The notes under the pieces: generated by a model
What the model was told of the DNA's origin: nothing
The model's input: only the letters and a program-made list of their open reading frames with translations
Databases searched by the model: none
DNA from: Echinococcus granulosus
Lineage: Eukaryota > Platyhelminthes > Cestoda > Cyclophyllidea > Taeniidae
Length of the DNA: 64,000 nt
Direction: 5' to 3'
NCBI RefSeq assembly: GCF_000524195.1
Contig: NW_020170402.1
Location: 862,814-926,813 of the forward strand
Translations under genes and position numbers: made by a program
In this document: positions 51,201-61,400 of the stretch, piece by piece
Layout: each line of letters opens with the position of its first letter
Position numbering within the stretch: position 1 is the first letter of the stretch

Positions 51201-53900
51201 GCTGAGTTAAAATCTACCACGGAAATCCTGTGATTTCTCTCCCAATATTGCGTTTGTCATGTTTTAAATTAGATACAGCACGGCTTTGGAGAGAGCGGCA
51301 CCGCCAATGTCGTCTGCACTATGAATATTACCAGTTAAAACAAGGAAAGAATAGAACGATTTTCTAGTTTCCCCTGTTCAAAGGATGAAATTTTGCATTG
51401 CTAGCAAATGTGATTTTCCCCGAAAGAAATTGGAAGTATCCTTATATTAGCCAAGTGGAAAGGACCAAACTGCGGGTAAGGTAGCAAAAGGAAATGGGTA
51501 CTGAGTAGTAGCCCTATAGAGCCTTAATAAAATGCAATAATAAATGGCTATACTATTAGGTAAGCATTCATATGACTAGAGTTTACTCTCAAAAGGCGCT
51601 CTCCGTAGAGCATTAGTCTGCCCTGAGTAGCACAAAACTGGTGATTTTCCAATGTACAGGTCCGAAAGAAACAAAACCTGTTAGTCCACGGAATTGACGG
51701 GGTGCCCTTTGGCTCTACGATTAAGTGATTCCTTTATTCTTCGAAAAAGAAAACCAATGTACAATCTTTAGTTCCCAATTATCTCGTGACTTTAAAAGAA
51801 TCGCCTAGTTTTTGCAATCAAAGCATGGTAAAATATAGTGGAGGGAGCCAATGTGGTCAAGGTAACGCGCTAAATTTTGTTCGTCTCGTCACTTTCCACG
51901 GCGGGCGTCAACTATCACCTTAATAAGACGATGTTCCATTCCCTGTGCTTTCTGGCAAATTCCCATCATCACCTCTTCGCGTACATAATAAATCTGCATC
52001 AGAACTCAGCCCTTTTTAAGCTACCACCAGGGACAACTCCTATAATAAAATATTGGTGGTATTTAGACATAAAATTTTTTTCATTATTGAACACTTAATT
52101 CAGCATCTGTAATTTTGTGCCACTGCATATAAATATTTGCGCACGAAACTTAATTATGGTTCTTGCCGCTGCTCAAGCACGTACAAACTTAACTTAGGTT
52201 TTTGCCATGAAATAGCTATTTTCCGAAAAAATACCAAAGAAATTGTCCACCCCTGTGTTCCAAGTAGTCTTAGTTAAAAAAAGAGCGAATTAAATAGGCA
52301 ATTTTCTTTCACGGCATAATGAAATGATTGATAAATGAAATTTTTTGGGGTGGTGATCAAATGCCTGTAGGAATGTAATGAACTACTTAACTCCATGACC
52401 TATTCAATTTCCTAGTTTTCTTAACATCTCGACATCATGGACATTCATTCACAGTCACAGCCTCTGAACCCAGTGGTACGCAAATGATGAACCGTCTGTT
52501 ATGCTGGCATAACATATGACTTCTTCAGGGAAAAACCGGGTTGTTCGGTGACTGCGAAACCGAGTTTAATAAACTGAGGAAATTATCTGTGCAAATGAAC
52601 ATGGACTTTTCAGTGTTAAGGTGAAGGGAAAATTCTTGTTTATTTCCATGGGAGTGGCGCACAGCATATTTGCTCCCGTAATAAAATAAGGGTTTATTAG
52701 AGACCGAACTTGCAACCATTGCTCAAAGAGAATTAATTGGATGCTAGCATTTGGGGGGAATTTTATCGTCTTGTACTACATTTTTACTCAAAGCATCAAC
52801 ACCGACGATACTTTATGGAGCCTAAAAAGTGAGTTGATTGCCTGCTCTTCCATTGGTTCATAGAACGTTCCCTTATGGGTATTCCCAACTCTATGTTTAT
52901 ATGAGAAGCGTGGTCTTAACCAGGGAAATTTCATTTAGTATCAAAACGTAAAACAACTATAAGAGTTCAGGCATCATCCAAAATTTTTGTAAAAAATAAT
53001 CAAAAACTCACTAAATAAATCTGCCTATTTATAGGAAAAGAGGTAAATATACCATTTGCCCACAGTTTCAATATGACCCAAGGTAATAACATGTAATAAG
53101 CATGGTGTTTAAATGTTCCTTTTAGCTGAGAGGAGAGTAGTCGAATCCTACCTCGTGAGTAGGGAGCGGTCAACATCTTCCATGGCAGAGAATAGCCCAA
53201 TGTCCAAATCTCCCTTAACTTGTATCCATCACCATTTTCCCTAAGCAATCAATATATCAAAACAGTGTTCTAAAGGTATGAAGACCAGGGTAGAAGAGAT
53301 CAGCTAGGTGCGTGCTACAAACATGTCCAGGTCTATCAAAATAAACCTGCCAGTTTTGGTTGTACCAAATAACAGTTAATTGTTTACCTAAGATACTAGG
53401 CTTTATTTAAAGGACATTGTGTTGGCAGTTTATTGCGCCTGTCCAACTCAGTTGAATTTGTTAGTTTTGTCCTTTTTTGTTTTCCCACACCTTTATCTTT
53501 CAATCAGAAACAAAAGTGAGGACGTGAAGTCCCTCCGAGCGAGTGCGGCATGGGGTCAGCATATTTGGACTGAAGGTTCGAATTTGTTCTCAATATGCTA
53601 CCATGGCCACAGAATCCGCAAACTAAATCAAGTCTTGCTGTAAATTTTGGAGTAAAAAATTTTGCCTTTTTCCTTTATTCTTTTGTTTTGTACATGGTTA
53701 TCAATACGTGAATCATTAGGAAAATGTCAGGAGAAAAGTGCACAGCTCATCCTCACAATTATAGTAAATTGTGGAAACAAGATTATCGGCGCGGGTACAA
53801 AAATCAATAAAAGCCCCTTTTTAGTGGAAATTTGGGCAATTTGTGTATTTATGTAAACCATCTTAAGGGCGCACTTTTCAGTAAAGTGCTTAGTGTGAGA
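45287..53900. other. Gene-poor AT-rich DNA
   Basis: No supported exon. Two slightly GC-richer patches (about 48190-48450 and 50470-50800) were read in all frames. The first has short open frames on both strands (a cysteine/arginine-rich one ending near 48448 on plus, a basic one on minus) but no convincing gene structure. Other frames are short and unsupported. Confidence 0.5.
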
Positions 53901-54689
53901 ATGGTTTTTTCATCCTTGTCACGTAAACCGGGGCTGATCGTATTCGACCTAGGTAAACCACATTCTGAATTGGTTGTTCTTTTAGTCATTTAGGCAGTGC
54001 TCTGGGTTGTGTAATACGTTATCTGTGTCTAAATTGTCTCACCTAACTTCCATATGGGCCTTTTGGCTTTGCTTTATTTCAGACTGCACGTTGTGGCCCT
54101 TTGACTGTGATGACTACTACGAATCAAAACTCTACAAAAAGTAATTTCAATCAGAAGCTGTTTGTGCAACTGTTTGCTTAGAGATGGGATTGTTTATGAC
54201 GGTTCGAATGTGACAGTTAAACCATACCCTCAGTCTGAAACAGTCTTGCGCCGAATAAAGGAGGAACCCGACGTCAAATTGGGTGTTGCCTCAATGTATG
54301 TTCCCATCGACGATCTGTTTATCTGACGAGCTGATTGACCGGTTAGTTAAATCGGTGACGTTTGTAGGACGAGTTCTCCAAGAGTAGGTCACAAGCTGAT
54401 AAAGCTCTTTGGGTGGGACAAGTACTTCGACTACGTGGAGATCTACCCTGTATCCAAGGTGAAACACTTTGAGACGTAAGTTGCTTCTTTCTGAATTAAC
54501 CTTTTGTCTAGACTCGCCAAAAGGTCCGGTCTTCCCTTCTACCAGATGCTTTTCTTTGACGATCTCTCCTTCAACATCCGTGAGGTGGGTAGTCTCGGTG
54601 TTCATGCTGTGCTTGCTCCCAATGGCGTCGACCTCACCCTCCTGCGACGCGCTCTTGAGGAGTTTGCCTCAATTACCCCCGGTGCTTAG
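53901..54689 (+). CDS. MDP1: Magnesium-dependent phosphatase 1 (HAD superfamily), five exons
   Basis: A small haloacid-dehalogenase-fold, Mg2+-dependent phosphatase. The animal family acts on protein tyrosine and sugar phosphates and is linked to repair of glycated proteins. Exons: 53901-53952, 54083-54140, 54182-54295, 54368-54475, 54512-54689. Phases agree throughout and give 169 residues (human about 176), starting at MVFSSLSRKPG. HAD motif I is FDLDCTLWPF with nucleophile Asp16 and acid Asp18, across the first junction. Then come KPYP, the motif II region VASMTSSPR, EIYPVSKVKHFE with the motif III Lys, and motif IV LPFYQMLFFDD. Two introns are only 41 and 36 nt, the others 130 and 72. The usual ASRT is read as ASMT, with Met formed across the third junction (AT|G). 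There is no signal peptide, so it is cytosolic. It is convergent with the NKAPD1-like gene, with stop codons 787 bp apart. Confidence 0.95.
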
Positions 54690-55475
54690 CCGTGGAGGGC
54701 CTATTTTGAATTGTATAAGACCCATATCATGGTTATTTCACTTTGTGGCCCTAAGATAGCCTTCGCTGGACCCGTGATACTCATTATCAGTAGCCCTTAC
54801 AGATTACATCTAAATGTACCAGACGAGTGTGGGAGTTTTATTTTCTAGTTGGGGAATTCGCACTTTGATGCCTCTATCTGCGTTTGGTCTATGCTAATGG
54901 GAACCTCGTGCCCCTACTCAGTGTGGTACGTTCAGCCTTCACCGGGGTTGTTGGCCTTTGGGATACCTCGAGAATGGTTTCCCCTTCAAGCCTCTAATGA
55001 AGTTTTGCTGCTCGAAAGTAGCTTTGAGTGCATCTAATTTGTTACTGGATTGACGTTCACAGAACTCGTGTAGGCCGCTCCTCTGGCGCAGTGCACACCT
55101 GTGTGAGTGCGAGACCTAAGGCGGTGCTTAGGACTCCACTGTTAGCTGGTTCTAGTCTTCTGTACCGCTGGGATATTGTGGGATTGCCGCGTGGACTTAT
55201 GTGATCGTTATGGTTAAGGATGATTTAGGGGAATTTGGTATGCTCTGCTCGCTGGAGCGTCGATGCCACCCTTAGTCCTTTTCCACTGGAACGCAAGCTC
55301 ACCTATCTGGTTTTTGTAAGTTGTCTCCCAAGGTAAGGAGCTTGACTGCCGCGAATGTATAAACGACATGCCCAGAGGGAGAAGCACGCCCAGATAGCTA
55401 AGGCAAGGGTATGACAATATGCAGGAAATATTTAAAGGACAAGAAAATAACGAAACGTGCATAGACAAAAATACA
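54690..55475. other. Space between convergent genes
   Basis: Probably holds the 3' UTRs of MDP1 (plus) and the NKAPD1-like gene (minus). A minus-strand AATAAA lies in the A-rich stretch near 54838-54844. No exon with a convincing frame was found. Confidence 0.5.
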
Positions 55476-58400
55476 TCACGTTTTTTTTTCAACCCACTCC
55501 ACGTCTTGACTACTGTCATTGCTGAAGCAAAGTGAAGAAGAGGAGGAGGAATTATACTCAAGCTTCCTTTTCTTTGTCTGTCTTTTCATCTTCTTCGTTT
55601 TCTCTTTCTCTTTCTTCGCCTTCTTACTCCTCTTTTTTCGTTTATTGTGGACCCTTTCGGAGACCAAAGACGAGGAAGTCGAGGACGAGTAAGAAAGCCA
55701 GGTTTTGTCAGGTGAAGGGGGAACATTAGGAGCAGAGGAAGGTAACTTTTGGGAGGAAAGATTAGCATGCAACTGAAATCGCATGTCGATTGATAGAGAG
55801 GCAGGAGGGCCAGGTTTCTCGAGTTCCTTGAACCCGTCGTGACCCCAGCGACCTTCGTTGTCGCCGCTGCAACGAACGACTTGGCGCCAAAAGTCGATGG
55901 CAGTGGTGGGAGCAGCCGCGGAGGCGGTAATTTGGGAATTCTCCTCCAACTTACGCTTACGCTCACGACGCCACTTACGCTCTGCCGAGTCACTACGAGA
56001 CAGCAGCAGTAGTGGTGGCGATTGTGACGACATCCGACGGTACTGTTTGGCTCTGTCACGTTGTCGATTCTTGTACTCACGCCAACAACGATCCTCTTCT
56101 AAAATCTGCTAAGTTAAAACACACAAGCAAAGAAGCTTGCATTAAATTACAAGGATAAAACGAGACACACGCAGAAATACCTAAGAACTAAGGTAAAAAA
56201 GTAGTGGAGAATATCAAATATCAGAGGGAACGCAGGAGCAGCAATGGCTGAAGCATACACAGGAGAAAACATCGCATACAAGCGCTAATAAAGAAATCAA
56301 ATTAGAGGTGTGAACTTGCACGATTATGGACGGCACTTTGCTTAACGTAACCCAAGACGAGACGCTTGTCCTAAAGTTTTGAAAAACAAATAATGCAACA
56401 AAAACCAGAAACAAACCCCCCCCCCCAAAAAAAAGATAGTAAATAAGTCAAAAAAAAGATTAATAAACACACGGCCATTCCAGGCTAATCGGCATATCAT
56501 AAGGGAGGAAAGGTAGCCAACCGCCGCACCAGAGTAAATTAAAACAAAAAGTTCAAAAACCTAAAAAAATATGCATAAAGTAACATAAAATTATTATTTA
56601 AAAAAACAAAGACGTAGGAGTGGAAAGACTAACAACAAATCTTTGCCAAGCCAAACGGATAGCAAAAAGCAAAATTTAAGAGGTGCTCTGTTAGCTCGTT
56701 GGTGTAGTAGTTGTCATGTCTGCTTTACACACGGAAGGAGGTGGGAATGTAGCTCAGTTTTAGAGCGCTCGTTCTGCATGCAAGAGGCCCCGGGTTCGAC
56801 CCCCGGCATCTCCATGCCATGTTGCGCCTCTTGTGTCCCGTACCTTGCTCTTCTCCTGGCTGTGGATTCTCCCATTGTAGGCGTTGGCAGCGAGGGCGGT
56901 GGTGCGGGCTGTCTGTCTCGCGACCTGCAATCGAGCTGGTGCATCCCCTTCCCTCCACTGTGTCCTCGTACCATTATCTGTCAAAATCGCCCTCGTCCTA
57001 CCCACTACTCTCTCGAGGGGCCCTCATCATGCCCTTCCCACCTCCAAAGTGGTACCGACAGTGGTGACAGTGGCGGTGGGGTCCGAACCCACGCCCTCAC
57101 TGGAGGACCCGAACTCCCAGGAAGTACCTTCACCTGAGCCCGGCGCCTTAGACCACTTTGCCACACTGGCGCGAGCGACCGCCCCTCCCAGTCCTTCCCG
57201 TTCCATCTTGCCTCGCCTCTGCGCTTATCCGATAATCACACCGCGCTTCTACTTATAGCGGCTCGATGTAAAGTGTAGAGTAGTGGAGAGATGATAATGT
57301 ATCCGCCGATTCAAAGGCAAGTGGAAGTGGGGATGCGCGCAACGAGATGGCAGCAGAACGATGATAATAATACTACTACTAATAATACCAATAATAATAG
57401 TGGTAATGGTCCTGAACGCAGGCTCGTTGCGCCAATAGTGTGGCGGTGTCATGCATGCCTCCTGTGCATGCAACCCGGGTTCGAGTCCCGCCTAGTGCAC
57501 TGCTTTTCCTCCTCTTCTCCCCTACCACTCTTTACATCCACCTAAATGCGACTACTCGCCTCGACGTCGTGTTCACCCGCTTCACCGTGTCCGAATCGCC
57601 ACCTGGTCTATCGGGCCCATGCGTAGCAATGGCTTCCTAGCTACTCGCATTGGCATGTGCCATCATCATCATTGTCATAGGTCTTGGCAACGACAACAAC
57701 AGAAGAAAGAAGACTGTGTGCAACAACAGCAACAGTAGCAAAAATACTAGCATTGTCATTGCCATCATCATCAACGTCGTCGTCGTTATTAAGGGGAGAA
57801 GGAGTGGACAACAATGGGCAAAACAGTTGATCTCACCGCTGCCACCGAAGTAGGTGGAAGTCGAGGTGGGCAATCGGTGATAGTAATTATGCAGTTGTTG
57901 CCATTGTTTCTCCACACGACAACGCAGACGCGGTGTTGGTGTGAAGAGGTTCGCTGATATCGTCAACTTTTTAATCTTGACACCGCAGATGTTGAGACAT
58001 CATTGGCTACTGGACTGGGCAATTGTTTTAAGTTAGTCCAAACGGTAACCAGTGCTCCTACGGATCAGTTTTACTATTATGGCTTCAGTGTCAAATAGTT
58101 AAAATCCGCTATTAAATTCAACTGTTTAGGAGACTCATGAACTCACATCTATTCTAATTACTCGGTGAAATTCATACGAGCCGATGGTCGCACGATAACA
58201 CAGTCAAACTTGTAAGCGAACCACAGGCCCGCCTATTCCCATCTAAAATAAAACACGTCTGCGAGTCCATTCTGTTGACTGCATGCCCTTTGATAGCTTA
58301 CTAGCGTATATTAGATACAAAGTAGCCAATGTTCACTTCGGAGTAACACTTAACTGAGAAGTTTTCTGAAAACAGTTTCCGTTTAAGACATGAAAGCATC

Positions 58401-61400
58401 AACGATTCAGTGCTTTCCTCCATTTTAGAATATCAGCAGTACAATAAAGCCGAAATTAACCTTCAATGGCTAAGATGAATAAAGCGAACATGAAGGATAT
58501 AAATTGCATAAAACGTTTCCAATGATACCAACTGACACTTTTATGCTTCAAATTTGTTGGTTTATGAGTATTTACACTGAAATAATTCACTTCAAGACGA
58601 GTTGTAAAGCTAACGTGGGACAATTTGCAGATTCACAAGTGCTATCAATACGAAGATAAAGAGATTCGTCTACCATCTTCAAATCTAGGCGAACCATCTC
58701 AAACCCATCTCAATGGCATCGATCGAGGAAATCCACGCATCTAAGCCCACTCGGACTTCCGAGTCTCCTTTGCATTCAGCCGTGTTAGGTTTACGATTAA
58801 CGACAACCGATAGACCCATCAAATTTGACTCACGAGCGGAAATGAAGGTGGTGCGGAAATTTCTATCCCAAAAAATATCCCTTGAGTGCCCATTTATTAC
58901 AAGTTCTGGGGTTTTATGTTCACCTCTAGTGATGTTTTAGGAGGTTTATACCGCAAAGGGACTAGAAGTATTGAGGGCATGACCAGTCATACACACCCAA
59001 AGCGGAAAAAAGCGGCTCCTTAAGACGACACAGCTCCGAAGTTAGAATCATCTTCTGCCCTGAAATGCGAGTAAATACCCACCCCCTTTTTTGCATTTTA
59101 CAGAACATTAGTAGCTCTTGCCAATTCCCAGTAATCACATAAACTCTTCAGTCGCTACATATTACACAATTACACGCTCCCATCTTCTCTTATAGTTTAT
59201 AGTGACCAATTTCAGCGTCACATGTCTAGAATAAGATTATTCAATTCCAGTAAAAAGACTTAAATAACGCTCAAAAAAGTGAGAGAAAGGATATGGAGAG
59301 ACGGGGGTAGACACATGGAGACAGATCGTTCACATAGCACATAAAAATTCATTTTCGTGGCAAAATAAATTAAAGAAGGGAAGGAAGAGGCAACAAACAA
59401 ATAGAATAGTGATAGCGGGTGCGTGAGTGCCTTCTAGGCTGCTCCGATATATCTGGGGAGCGACACGGGCACGGCGCAGTGTAAGCAGGTGGATGGGGAC
59501 AAAAATAAATGCTACTAATAGCAGACCAGAGTAGTGGCATTAATAGCTTCAATAGAAGTGGTAGTGGTAGTAACAAAAAGGAGAAAAGAGGATACCATAA
59601 GCACTCACACATTTAGGTATTGAGCAAATGCAAGAGGAAGTATCTCGCCACGATAAGTGGGTGAAGAGACTACAATCCCTCCTCCTTTCGATCTTAAAAT
59701 CTCTAAGATCAACATCATTGTCAAGAGCAAGAAGAAAACCATCACCCAACGAACGGCCTATCGCAATGTTGCGACTACAAGAATTTACCGCTCCAAAGGG
59801 CTATCCAAAAGGACACGTGCTCGTGTTGGCGACGACTAGAGTGAAAGAAAAGAATGAACGCTACTATTATGCTACCGATTCGAGCAAAAGGGGAGTTTCA
59901 TCTCCATGCACACTAATTTGCGTTTAGCATAGATTTCATCAATATTTTTGCAGTTTAAATATTATGACGTGTTACCGCATGTAATGTGTGCTACATTCTA
60001 CTGAAATAAAAAAAGAACAAAACACCTGATCCTCATGTGATTGCTCAGGATAGACTAGATGTGAATGAAGAATAGCTGAATTCACGATGAATAGATAATT
60101 GCGTGAATAGGCGAATGATGGATAAGGGGTGGATCAACAAACAGATTTGCAGTGATCGAGGACTGACTTGTGACGGAGGATAGTGGAGGCGAGGCGGAGC
60201 GGTGAGTAATGGCGGAGGTGCGAAGAACTTGACTCACCACTTCGTTGTGAGGCGCACGCGTCGCATCAATGAGGTGCTGCTTACTGCCACTGGCACCACC
60301 AACTGACAATTGGCAGTCTCCGTAGCTGCCTGTTGGAGTTGTTGTCTGTCAAAGAAAAATAATGCTAACTCAAATCATCGAGGCTCCATTTTAAAGCTAA
60401 GCAAGGCAGTCCTCCTGTGTGACTCATTTGATTGTTTGAAGTACTATCACTGTTCTTACATAAAGATAGTGAATTATTGCTGACAATGAGGAAAGGAGGC
60501 AAACAGCGGAAGAACCTAGGGAGGACCACGCATATGTGTAATTCCAAGCATTTGGGTCTAATTCCCTAATCCAAGCTGGGGACGGGAAGAGAACAATAAG
60601 AAAACTGTCCTTTAAACATGTTTGTACAGAAAAAATCGCATTAAAAGATTGAGGATAATCTCGATCCCAACTTCTAAGTAGCATTGAATGAAAAAGCAAC
60701 TGAAAAATGTTCATGGGTCAATTTCACTACCTGTAAAACGTAAAACAAAAAAGGGGATGGCTTGAAGGGGAACCTGGGTGTTAAAGGACAGACAAATATG
60801 TAACTTCATCCTCCTCGAAGTGAACCATTTCCAGCAATTGGGTTCTTCATTCTTGTAGATATTTTTGGAGTAAAAGTGGACCCTTTAGCCATTCAACTTG
60901 CACTAAAACACTGCTAGTGATTTGTTCGAAGCGAACTTTAAAACGTCCTCATTTTTTCAAAAAAAACTATTTGGAAAATAAAGAGGATGAAAAGCAAAGT
61001 ACTCACCAATTCACCAGGGAAGCATCTAAAAGAAAAGCCAAAAAAGGGATTCAGTATTCAAAAGGGTGTAAGTACAGGTCCACTTAATTCGATGTCTTTC
61101 TTTCGACTACAATGCACAAAGCTAAGTGCTTATTTGATTATCCTGCCACCGTAGCAACCGGGAAAGCGTATTGCCGCCTTAATAATGAGTAAAAATGCAG
61201 GTTGGTCGAGGCATCATTAAAAGATCGGAGTGATGGAATACAATGTTAGACTTGACTAGCAATTCGACCACATGACCGTTTCAGATCTCAGTGAGAGCAA
61301 ATAAAACTGGGGACTGCAACAAAGCAATGAGATTTTCCCAACAACGTGACCCTTGTGTAGCCCTTAATGTACGCCGTAAAACTCATGGACGATGAAATCA

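Larger units (their letters stand above)
56106..60237 (-). other. Large intron of the NKAPD1-like gene
   Basis: It holds the tRNA-like cluster (56.7-57.5 kb), a C11A8 homopolymer junction at 56416, and trinucleotide tracts near 57357-57405 and 57660-57785. Two plus-strand open frames (58713-58940, 59628-59927) have no recognisable product. A minus-strand stretch ending at the donor-like GCAGCG|gtgaga near 57835 could be an optional exon, without other support. Confidence 0.55.

Noticed and set aside
55586..56080. 164-codon minus-strand frame overlapping the NKAPD1-like last exon
   Set aside because: Shadow frame; the other frame carries RWGHDGFKEL and the Lys-rich tail.
56643..57258. Several overlapping open frames of 80-164 codons on both strands
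   Set aside because: They arise from GC-rich DNA around the tRNA-like units and contain tRNA arms as codons.
57637..57966. 109-codon minus-strand frame with Met/Leu runs
   Set aside because: The runs come from trinucleotide repeats; only a donor-like site suggests an exon.
58713..58940. 75-codon plus-strand frame with an ATG
   Set aside because: No homology or splice context; length is within chance.
59628..59927. Basic 99-codon plus-strand frame and an overlapping second frame
   Set aside because: No domain recognised, frames conflict, and it lies in an intron of the minus-strand gene.
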